41,249 nt of DNA. It comes from Roseococcus sp. Lineage in GTDB: Bacteria; Pseudomonadota; Alphaproteobacteria; Acetobacterales; Acetobacteraceae. Position numbers and translations under genes: made by a program. Positions 16,421-23,632 of the stretch are shown piece by piece; the first letter of the stretch is position 1; each line of letters opens with the position of its first letter. Where the stretch lies: contig NZ_JAIEQY010000224.1 of NCBI RefSeq assembly GCF_019747315.1, positions 1 through 41,249 on the forward strand. Reading direction: 5' to 3'. Under the pieces are notes generated by a model. It made no database searches. It had not been told where the DNA came from and was given only the letters and a program-made list of their open reading frames with translations.

Positions 16421-17916
16421 GCGAGATGCCTCACGAGTTCGCCGGGCATGCCCGTGAGGACGGCGGCATAGCCGGCGAAGAGCAGGGCCAGGCAGCCGGC
16501 GAACGCGACGCCGGCCAAGCGCCCGCCGGACTGGCGCGGGCCGGAAATGCCGCCCAGCACCGGCAGGCCCAGGGCGCGCAGATCCTGCAGGGTGTAGAAG
16601 CTCTGGTCGAGGCGCGAGAGCGCGAAGGCCGTGGCAACGCCGGCCGCCAGCCCCGCCGCCAGCACGGCCGAAAAAAGCAGCGGCCGGTTGGGCGCGATGG
16701 GCCGCGAGGCCAGGCTCGGCGGGTCCACCACCTCGAGGCGCACGCGGTCGGAGCTGTTGCGCGCAGCACCGGCGATCTGGATCGCCTCCCGCCGGCCCAG
16801 CAGCTCGTCATAATTGTGGCGCAGCACGGCGTAGTCGCGGTTGAGGTTCAGCGCCTGCGCCTGCACCTCCGGCGCGCTGCGGGCGATGGCGTCCAGCCGG
16901 TCCACCTCGGAACGGCCCAGCCGCTCCTGCCGTTCGAGCGAGCCGATCTGCGAGGTCACATCCACGAGGCGCACGCGCAGCTGCTCCAGCATGGGGTTGG
17001 TGCGGGCCGCGGCGGGGCCCGTGCGCGGCGCGCCGCGGGTGGCGCCATCGCCCCTGCGCAATTCGGCCACGATGCCGCGTGCGGCGACCACGTCCGGGTG
17101 CTGGTCCGTCAGGCGCAGCCGCAATTCGCGGAGGTTGCGCTCGGCCTCGGCCAGACGGCCATTGCCACCGCCCTGCTCCAGCGGCGACAGGGCGGGCGTG
17201 GCATCGATCTGCTGCTGCGTGATGTCACGCCGCATGCGCGCATCCTGCAACTCGCCCTGCACCTGGGCCAGGCGCGCGCGCGCCGCCTCCAGGCGCGAGA
17301 CGCCGCCCAGCGCGTCGGAGGGCAGGATGTCCATGAAGCGGGCCTGGAACTCCGCCCGGCGCTGCTCGGCCAGGCGCAACTGCACCTCGTAGCTTGCGAT
17401 CTGCTGCGCCACGAAGCTGCGGGCACTCTCCATCTGCTGCCGGTCATTCGCCGTCGCGGCCTCGATGAAGAGGTTAAGCGCGGTCTGCACCACATCGCGC
17501 GCGATGCGGGGGTTGCGGTCGCGGTAGTCGATGGTGAAGAGGTTTCGCGTCTGGGTGGTGATGCGGATCTCGCGCGTCAGGCGCTGGATCAGCGCGTCGC
17601 GCTCGCCCGCATCCTCCACGCGGTCGCGCAGGTCGGTGCGGGCGACCACCTTCTCGAGGTTGGGGCGGCTCAGCAGCGTGCGTTGCAGGACCTCGACCTG
17701 GCCAGCCGGCGTGCTGTCGATGGCGATGCCACGAAGCAGCAGGCTCAGGATGGCGTCGGCGTCGGCATAGACGCGAGCGTTGGATTCATACTGGCTCGGC
17801 AGCAGCTGGACGGCCAACCAGCCACCACCGCAGACCAGCCAGGCGACGACCAGGGCGCTCCAGCGGTGCTTCGCGCTGGCGGCCGCATGCCGCTTGACAA
17901 GGTTCATCAGCGCCAT
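16417..17916 (-). CDS. Chain-length determinant protein of the XrtA locus (Wzz/GumC-like, TIGR03007-like)
   Basis: The 499-residue protein has an N-terminal TM (about 18-38) followed by the Wzz-domain sequence SQYESNARVYADADAILSLLLRG. A long periplasmic coiled-coil region (about 150-350) follows, then the LNRDYAVLRHNYDELLGRREA segment, a proline-rich VVDPPSLASRPIAPNRP loop, and two C-terminal membrane helices (about 420-440 and 470-490). It sets polymer length and recruits the kinase-like partner encoded just downstream. The start lies 3 bases after the export lipoprotein's stop. The gene is of normal length and no defect is visible. Confidence 0.92.
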   Translation of the reverse strand: MALMNLVKRHAAASAKHRWSALVVAWLVCGGGWLAVQLLPSQYESNARVYADADAILSLLLRGIAIDSTPAGQVEVLQRTLLSRPNLEKVVARTDLRDRVEDAGERDALIQRLTREIRITTQTRNLFTIDYRDRNPRIARDVVQTALNLFIEAATANDRQQMESARSFVAQQIASYEVQLRLAEQRRAEFQARFMDILPSDALGGVSRLEAARARLAQVQGELQDARMRRDITQQQIDATPALSPLEQGGGNGRLAEAERNLRELRLRLTDQHPDVVAARGIVAELRRGDGATRGAPRTGPAAARTNPMLEQLRVRLVDVTSQIGSLERQERLGRSEVDRLDAIARSAPEVQAQALNLNRDYAVLRHNYDELLGRREAIQIAGAARNSSDRVRLEVVDPPSLASRPIAPNRPLLFSAVLAAGLAAGVATAFALSRLDQSFYTLQDLRALGLPVLGGISGPRQSGGRLAGVAFAGCLALLFAGYAAVLTGMPGELVRHLA

Positions 17917-17919
17917 CGC

Positions 17920-18546
17920 TCAGAACCAGCCCTGCGGGATGACCAGCGTGTCGCCCGGATGCATGGCGACATCCTGCGAGATGTCGCCATCGCGCAGCAG
18001 GTCAGCAAGGCGCACGGGGATGCGTGTGGGCTGCGGCTGGGCTTCGCCCGTCAGGCTCTCCCGCCGGATGATGGTGGCACTGTTGCCGGCGGCGAAGCGC
18101 GTCAGCCCCCGCGCGCCGATGATGACGTCGAGCAGGGTCAGTCCGTCGCGATAGGGGGCGGACATGGGCTGCGCCACCTCCCCCACCACGCGGATCAGCC
18201 GGCTGGGCGGGCCCTGGAAGCCGCGCACCATGACGGTGACGCTGGGCTCCCGCACGTAGTCACGAAGTTTCTGCTCGATGTCACGCGCGAGGGCCGACGG
18301 CGTTCTGCCTGCAGCCTGGATGTCAGGCACCAGCGGAAGGGAGAGGCGGCCATCGGGACGAATGGGCAGATCAGTCGCGCTGAGTTCCGGCGCGCGATAG
18401 ACGAAGACGGTCAGAGTATCGCCCGCACCAAGGATGTATTCGGGGCTGGGACGCGCGGCGGCAAGCTCAGGCCCAGGCGTCATCGGGCCGGCGCATCCGG
18501 CGAGGATGGCGAGCGGCAGGGCGATTGCAGATCTGAACCGTCGCAT
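17920..18546 (-). CDS. Polysaccharide export lipoprotein (Wza-like, TIGR03027-like)
   Basis: The 208-residue product starts MRRFRSAIALPLAILAGCAG, a lipoprotein signal with lipobox LAGC, so Cys18 would be lipidated. A poly-export domain follows (YILGAGDTLTVFVYRAPELS, then PDGRLSLPLV). A SLBB-type segment follows (IRVVGEVAQPMSAPYRDGLTLLDVIIGARGLTRFAAG), and the end is HPGDTLVIPQGWF. It forms part of the outer-membrane or periplasmic export channel. GAGGAAA precedes the ATG at 18546, which I prefer over starts farther upstream. It is the first gene of the long leftward operon that runs to the exosortase. Confidence 0.92.
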   Translation of the reverse strand: MRRFRSAIALPLAILAGCAGPMTPGPELAAARPSPEYILGAGDTLTVFVYRAPELSATDLPIRPDGRLSLPLVPDIQAAGRTPSALARDIEQKLRDYVREPSVTVMVRGFQGPPSRLIRVVGEVAQPMSAPYRDGLTLLDVIIGARGLTRFAAGNSATIIRRESLTGEAQPQPTRIPVRLADLLRDGDISQDVAMHPGDTLVIPQGWF

Positions 18547-18960
18547 GGCGTTTCCTCGAATTTTGATGTGGTTCGGCACGGCGATTCCCATCAGCGATCG
18601 AGCCTTGAGGTCAGGCGGAGTGTTTCGGTGACAATTTTGACTACGCTGACAGCCGCTCATTTTCAACAAATATTTACCGTTTTTCCTCGTGAGTTAGAAA
18701 TAAAAAACAAAATTTTCATGCGATTTTTTCTTTTATTTTTGATTTACACTCGTCTTTTGATGAAAGATATAAGTATAAATCGCCGCATTTTCCGAATGTA
18801 AACAAAAAATACTAGTATTTTGTTTGACATAGCGCTCATCCAGGGGGAATAGATTGGGATAGTTTTTCCACCAAACAATAAGGCGCGTGTCATAACCAAC
18901 CTCTTCGGCCACAATATTCGCTCCGATCTGCTGGCCCTCTACGTCGCAGAGGGGCTGGCC
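18547..18960. promoter_or_regulatory. AT-rich divergent promoter region of the exopolysaccharide operons
   Basis: This stretch separates the leftward export operon from the rightward sugar transferase operon. From about 18650 to 18830 it is strikingly AT-rich against very GC-rich surroundings, with T and A tracts. TTTACA elements occur on both strands (plus 18743-18748, minus 18802-18797), each 19 bases from a TATAAG or TATACT hexamer (plus 18768-18773, minus 18777-18772). TTGACA at 18824-18829 could be the -35 of a rightward promoter, though no good -10 follows. A 16-base perfect palindrome lies at 18806-18821. Positions 18892-18960 are probably coding for the sugar transferase N terminus. 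Confidence 0.6.
18806..18821. repeat. 16-bp perfect palindrome, candidate operator
   Basis: AAAATACTAGTATTTT is its own reverse complement. Flanking AAAC (18800-18803) and GTTT (18822-18825) extend the symmetry with a two-base bulge on the left. It abuts the TTGACA hexamer at 18824-18829, so a bound regulator could block or contact RNA polymerase. No T-tract terminator function is expected here because it precedes the operon. Confidence 0.5.
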
Positions 18961-20244
18961 GTGTTCCTGTTGGCCTATGCCTTGATGGCCTGGGGCGCCG
19001 GCCATGCGGCAGCCAACCACCGCGCCGACATCGCCCTCATGGCGGCCGGCCTTGCCCTGGCCGCCGGCTTCGCGGCGGGGGCAGCCGGGCTTTATCAGCC
19101 CAGCGTCATGGCACGCGCCCGCCGCGCCGCACTGGGCGGTGTCGTCGCCATCGGCCTGCTCGGCCTCGGCGTGGTCTTGGCGGTGAAGCTCTTCGGCCCC
19201 TGGAATCTCGGCCTTTCCTCCGATGCGCTGCTGCTGGCGCTGATCCTGGGGGCCGTGGGCGGCATCGTGGTGGCGCGACTGGCCCATGCCCTAGCCTCGC
19301 GCCGGGGCTTTCTGGCCCGGCGGCTTCTTCTGATCCGTGATCCGGATACCGGCCGTCTTGGCGGCCAGGTCGTAACGGATGGCCCGCCGCTGATGACCAT
19401 GGAGGTGAGCCTCGCATCCCCCACCAGCGCGGAGCTCATCGCGCTGCTGAGCCCCGCCTGGCTGCGCGCCCATCCCCTCTGGGCCATCGTGGCGCCGGCC
19501 GGCACCGATGACGAAGCCCTGCGCCGGCATTGCCGCGAGGTCGGGCTGCGTCTGCTGACCGAGGATGAGTTCCTCGAATGCCGCCTCAACCGCGTCGCCT
19601 GCGAGAGCCTGCCGCAGGATTGGCTGGCCACCGCCCGCTGCGCCCGCCCCAGCCTCGCCGAAGCCGCGCTGCGCCGCGGTTTCGACATCCTGGTGGCGCT
19701 TCTCCTGCTGCTCTTCACCCTGCCGGTGATGCTGGTGACCGCGGCGCTCATCGCGGCCGAACGCAATGGCCCGGTCTTCTACCGGCAGGAACGCTCAGGC
19801 CTGCATCGCCGCAGCTTCTACCTCTACAAGTTCCGCAGCATGGTGGTGGATGCCGAGGCCGGCGGCGCGCCGCGCTGGGCCACGGCCGGCGACCCGCGGG
19901 TGACGCGGATCGGCCGCTGGCTGCGCCTGACCCGCATCGACGAATTGCCGCAGCTGCTCAACGTCTTGCGCGGCGACATGTCCATCGTGGGCCCGCGGCC
20001 CGAGCGCCCGGGCTTCGTCAAACAGCTGGGCGACATCATCCCGCATTATCATGACCGGGCGAGTGTAAAGCCCGGCATCACCGGTTGGGCGCAAGTCAAT
20101 TATCCCTACGGTGCTTCCGTGGAGGATGCGCGGATGAAGCTGGCCTATGACCTTTACTATGTCGGGCGGCGCAGCCTCTTCCTCGACCTGCTGATCCTGG
20201 TGGCCACCGTGCGCGTCGTGCTCTTCCAGGAAGGCGCGCGATGA
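18961..20244 (+). CDS. XrtA-system sugar transferase (initiating undecaprenyl-phosphate glycosyltransferase, TIGR03013-like)
   Basis: From GTG 18961 the product has 427 residues. It has several N-terminal membrane helices, a Rossmann-like middle, then a TM and the bacterial sugar transferase domain: GFDILVALLLLLFTLPVM, NGPVFYRQERSGLHRRSFYLYKFRSM, RLTRIDELPQLLNVLRGDMSIVGPRPERP and KPGITGWAQVNYPYG. It transfers the first sugar-1-phosphate to the lipid carrier. GAGGGG lies 6 bases before this GTG. However, the frame stays open upstream to a TAG at 18850-18852. The segment LFGHNIRSDLLALYVAEGLA resembles the usual N terminus of this family, so the real start is probably near 18892, where the codon is ATA with AAGG 8 bases before it. 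The stop overlaps the PrsK start (ATGA). Confidence 0.9.
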   Translation: MFLLAYALMAWGAGHAAANHRADIALMAAGLALAAGFAAGAAGLYQPSVMARARRAALGGVVAIGLLGLGVVLAVKLFGPWNLGLSSDALLLALILGAVGGIVVARLAHALASRRGFLARRLLLIRDPDTGRLGGQVVTDGPPLMTMEVSLASPTSAELIALLSPAWLRAHPLWAIVAPAGTDDEALRRHCREVGLRLLTEDEFLECRLNRVACESLPQDWLATARCARPSLAEAALRRGFDILVALLLLLFTLPVMLVTAALIAAERNGPVFYRQERSGLHRRSFYLYKFRSMVVDAEAGGAPRWATAGDPRVTRIGRWLRLTRIDELPQLLNVLRGDMSIVGPRPERPGFVKQLGDIIPHYHDRASVKPGITGWAQVNYPYGASVEDARMKLAYDLYYVGRRSLFLDLLILVATVRVVLFQEGAR

Positions 20245-22226
20245 GTCCTGAAAGCACGGGTTGGTTCCACGCCGGCGCGGCGGTGCTGTGCCTGGCCTGG
20301 GCGGCGCTGACACTGGTGCTGGGGCGTGGTCGCCACGCGCTGCTCTTCACCGCCTGCCTGCTGGCCATGGCGGCCTGGGCGGCGGCGGTCGCCCTGGGCC
20401 CGGCCGAGCCGCTGGGGGGTGCGGGTGGCGTCTTCGAGGTGCTGCGCAGCGTCAGCTGGCTCATCCTTTTGCTGGTGCTGTGCCATTGGCTGGGCGCGCG
20501 GAGCTGGGTCGCGGGGCTGGGGACAATTGGCGCGCTGCTGGCGCTCGCGGCGCTCTGGCCGGCGCTGGCGCGCAGCTTGCCGCTCCTGGGCTCGCTGGCC
20601 TTCCTGCCCCGCCTCGCCCTGGCGCTGCTGGTCGTGCTGACGGCGGAGAATCTGTACCGCAACGCCTCTGAGGCCGCGCGCTGGCACGTGGTGCTGCCCT
20701 GCATCGCGCTCGGCGGGCTCGCGGCGTTCGACATGCTGATCCATGCCGATGCCGCCCTCTCGCGCGCCTATTCACCCGCCCTGCTGGATGCCCGGGCCGC
20801 GCTGACCGCCGTGGCGGCGCCACTCCTCGTCATGGCCGCCCTGCGGGACCGCCGCGCGCGGCGCGAGCCGTCCGTCTCGCGCCAATTCGTGTTCCATGGC
20901 GCGACGCTGATGGTCGCCGGCACCTTCCTGCTCGCCATCGGGGCGCTGAGCGAGGCGCTGCGCCAATGGGGCGTGGCCTGGGCGGCGGCGGCCCTGGTGG
21001 CGGCGGCGCTGATGGCGCTGGCCGTGGCCCTCAGCGCCGCTTCGCTGCGCGGCCGGCTGCGCCGCCTGCTGGCCCGCCACTTCTTCCGCGCGCGGCATGA
21101 CTACCGGCATGAATGGCTGCGCTGCCTCGCCACCCTCTCCCAGCCCGAGGCGGAGGCCTCGGCCGAGATCCGCGCCATCCGCGCCCTGGCCGACCCCGCG
21201 GATTCGCCCTCCGGCGTGCTGCTGCTGCGCGATCCCGTCACCCGGGCCTGGCGCTGGGGCGGCGGCTGGAACGCCATCGCGGCCGAGCCGGATGCCGCCC
21301 TCCGCGCGGAGCTGGATGCCGCCCTGCGGGAGGGCGAGTGCCACGCCAATACGCCGCCGGGCGAGCTGCCGGCGATGCGACGGGCCTATGGCGCCATTCA
21401 CCTCGTCATCCCGCTGCTGCATCACCGCGACGGGCTGATCGGCGCCGTCCTGCTGGCGCCGCCGCGCGCGCCCTTCGCGCTCGGCCGCGACGCCCTCGCC
21501 CTGTTGCAGATGCTGGGCCGCGAGGTCGCGATGTTCATGGCCGAGCGCCGCGCGGTCGAGCACCTGGCCGAGCAGGAACAGCTGCAGGACTACGCCCGGC
21601 GCTTCACCTTCGTCGCGCATGACGTGAAGAATGTCGGCGCGCAGCTGACCATGCTGCTGGGCAATGCGGATGTGCATATCGGCAATCCGGAATTCCAGCA
21701 GGACATGCTGCTGACCATCCGCGCCTCGGCCGAGCGCATCCGCACCCTCATCGCCCGGCTGGACCAAGGCGAAACGCCGCCCGAGCGGCAGGAGACCGAC
21801 CCCCTGCCCCGCCTCCAGGCCCTGGCCCAGGGTCTCGGCCGCCCGGTCGAGCTGCTGCATGACGGCAGCGCGGATTCGCGCGTCGCCATGCCCCCCGAGC
21901 AATTCGATTCCGCGGTGCGCCACCTGCTCGACAACGCCGTGCAGGCAGCGCCCGAGGACCGGCCGCTGCGGCTTCGCCTGCGGCGCGAGGCGGCGTGCAG
22001 CATCGTCGAGATCACCGACCAGGGGCCTGGCATGTCGCCGGAATTCGTGCGCGACGCGCTGTTCCGCCCGCTGGTTACGTCACGCCCGGATGGCAGCGGG
22101 ATCGGCGCCTGGCAGGCGCGCGAATTGCTGCGGGGCTGCGGCGGGGATCTCGATGTGGAAAGCCGGCCGGGCCATGGCACGACCATGCGCCTGCGCCTGC
22201 CGCATGCCGCGGGGCAGGCCCGATGA
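20241..22226 (+). CDS. prsK: PrsK, XrtA-locus membrane histidine kinase
   Basis: The 661-residue protein has about eight membrane helices in residues 1-270 and a GAF-like domain at about 300-440. The phosphoacceptor region FVAHDVKN follows with His460, then a HATPase domain at about 545-655 (N-box LLDNAVQAA, G1 ITDQGPGM, G2 DGSGIGAWQARELL, then HGTTMRLRLP). This layout matches the PEP-CTERM-system kinase PrsK (TIGR02916). It probably senses a membrane or envelope signal and phosphorylates PrsR, whose gene overlaps its stop codon (ATGA). Catalytic residues appear intact. Confidence 0.93.
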   Translation: MSPESTGWFHAGAAVLCLAWAALTLVLGRGRHALLFTACLLAMAAWAAAVALGPAEPLGGAGGVFEVLRSVSWLILLLVLCHWLGARSWVAGLGTIGALLALAALWPALARSLPLLGSLAFLPRLALALLVVLTAENLYRNASEAARWHVVLPCIALGGLAAFDMLIHADAALSRAYSPALLDARAALTAVAAPLLVMAALRDRRARREPSVSRQFVFHGATLMVAGTFLLAIGALSEALRQWGVAWAAAALVAAALMALAVALSAASLRGRLRRLLARHFFRARHDYRHEWLRCLATLSQPEAEASAEIRAIRALADPADSPSGVLLLRDPVTRAWRWGGGWNAIAAEPDAALRAELDAALREGECHANTPPGELPAMRRAYGAIHLVIPLLHHRDGLIGAVLLAPPRAPFALGRDALALLQMLGREVAMFMAERRAVEHLAEQEQLQDYARRFTFVAHDVKNVGAQLTMLLGNADVHIGNPEFQQDMLLTIRASAERIRTLIARLDQGETPPERQETDPLPRLQALAQGLGRPVELLHDGSADSRVAMPPEQFDSAVRHLLDNAVQAAPEDRPLRLRLRREAACSIVEITDQGPGMSPEFVRDALFRPLVTSRPDGSGIGAWQARELLRGCGGDLDVESRPGHGTTMRLRLPHAAGQAR

Positions 22227-23620
22227 GCAAGCCCAAGCTCCTGGTCATCGAGGATGACGCCGCGCTAGCCGCGCAATATCGCTGGGCCTTCCCCGATTGC
22301 CGCGTGCTGCTGGCGAATGACCGCCGCCAGGCGCTGCATCTGGCCGAGCGCGAGTTGCCGGAAGCCGCACTGCTCGACCTCGGCCTGGCACCCGACCCCG
22401 AGGGCGTGAGCGAAGGCTTCGCCACGCTGGATGGCCTGCGCAGCGTCAGCCGCGGCACGCTGGTGATCGTCGTCAGCGGCCAGGGCCAGCGCGAGAACAT
22501 GCTGCGCGCCGTGGCGCAGGGCGCCTATGATTTCTGCGAAAAGCCGGTGGACCTGGCCGCGCTGCGCACCATCCTCGACCGCGCGCTCCGCCTGCGCGAG
22601 CTGGAGGACGAGAATCGCCGCCTCGCCCTCATCCCGCAGGCCAGCCCCATTCAGGACATCATCACGGCGGATGAGAGCATGCTGCGCATCTGCCGCACCG
22701 TGGAGCGGCTGGCCCTCGTCTCCGTCCCCGTCCTGCTGCTGGGCGAGAGCGGCACGGGCAAGGAGGCGCTGGCCCGCGCGCTGCACGAGATGGGGCCACG
22801 CGCCAAGGGCAGCTTCGTCGCCATCAATTGCGCGGCCATCCCGGAGCCGCTGCTGGAGAGCGAGTTGTTCGGCCATGAGCGCGGCGCCTTCACCGGCGCC
22901 GTGCGCCAGGTGGCCGGCCGCATCGAGGCCGCGCATGGCGGCACGCTCTTCCTGGACGAGGTGGGTGACCTGCCGGCGGGATTGCAGGCCAAGCTGCTGC
23001 GCTTCCTGCAGGACCAGGTGATCGAGCGCGTCGGCGGCCGCACGCCCATCCGGGTGGATGCGCGCCTGGTCTCGGCCACCAACCAGCCGCTGGAGGCGCT
23101 GGCGGAAACCGGCGCCTTCCGCGCCGACCTGCTCTATCGCCTCAACTCCCTCATCATCCGCATCCCGCCGCTGCGCGACCGGGGCGGGGATAGCCTTCTG
23201 CTCGCCCGGTGGTTCGTCGCGCGCTACGCCGTCGAGTTCAACCGCAAGCTGCGCGGGCTGGACCCGGCGGCCATCGCCGCCATCACCGCCCATCGCTGGC
23301 CCGGCAATGTGCGTGAGCTGGGCAACCGGATCCGCCGCGGCGCGGTGATGAGCGACGGCCCCCTGCTCTCCCCCGCCGATCTCGAGCTGGAAGCGCCCGA
23401 GGAGGCCGAGATGACCGATCTCAACCTCCGCACGCTGCGGCTGCGCGCCGAACGCGCCGCGCTGGAGCAGGCGCTGGCGCGCGCGCAGGGCAGCCTGGCA
23501 GCGGCGGCGCGGCTGCTCGGGATCAGCCGGCCGACCATCTACGCGCTGCTGGACACCCACGGCATCAGCGCCGGCCGCCGCCAAGCCGACACTGCCACGC
23601 CCCCCTCCGACCTCTCCTGA
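22223..23620 (+). CDS. prsR: PrsR, sigma-54-dependent response regulator
   Basis: The 465-residue protein has a receiver domain (1-115; Asp11/Asp12, phosphoacceptor Asp52, Lys107). An AAA+ sigma-54 activator domain (about 140-370) carries Walker A GESGTGKE (174-181), the sigma-54-contact loop GAFTGA (221-226) and Walker B LFLDE (242-246). A Fis-type HTH lies at about 423-446 (AAARLLGISRPTIYALL). It matches PrsR of exosortase loci (TIGR02915), an activator that with RpoN turns on PEP-CTERM and polysaccharide genes. A well-spaced sigma-54 promoter precedes the PEP-CTERM gene at 8756-8771, a likely target. ATG 22223 is chosen because it overlaps the PrsK stop and gives the standard receiver start MSKPKLLVIEDD. 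Confidence 0.95.
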   Translation: MSKPKLLVIEDDAALAAQYRWAFPDCRVLLANDRRQALHLAERELPEAALLDLGLAPDPEGVSEGFATLDGLRSVSRGTLVIVVSGQGQRENMLRAVAQGAYDFCEKPVDLAALRTILDRALRLRELEDENRRLALIPQASPIQDIITADESMLRICRTVERLALVSVPVLLLGESGTGKEALARALHEMGPRAKGSFVAINCAAIPEPLLESELFGHERGAFTGAVRQVAGRIEAAHGGTLFLDEVGDLPAGLQAKLLRFLQDQVIERVGGRTPIRVDARLVSATNQPLEALAETGAFRADLLYRLNSLIIRIPPLRDRGGDSLLLARWFVARYAVEFNRKLRGLDPAAIAAITAHRWPGNVRELGNRIRRGAVMSDGPLLSPADLELEAPEEAEMTDLNLRTLRLRAERAALEQALARAQGSLAAAARLLGISRPTIYALLDTHGISAGRRQADTATPPSDLS

Positions 23621-23632
23621 GATGAGACCGTC

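Noticed and set aside
16426..18801. 791-codon open frame on the plus strand
   Set aside because: Antisense to the chain-length and export genes; low-complexity composition and no domain.
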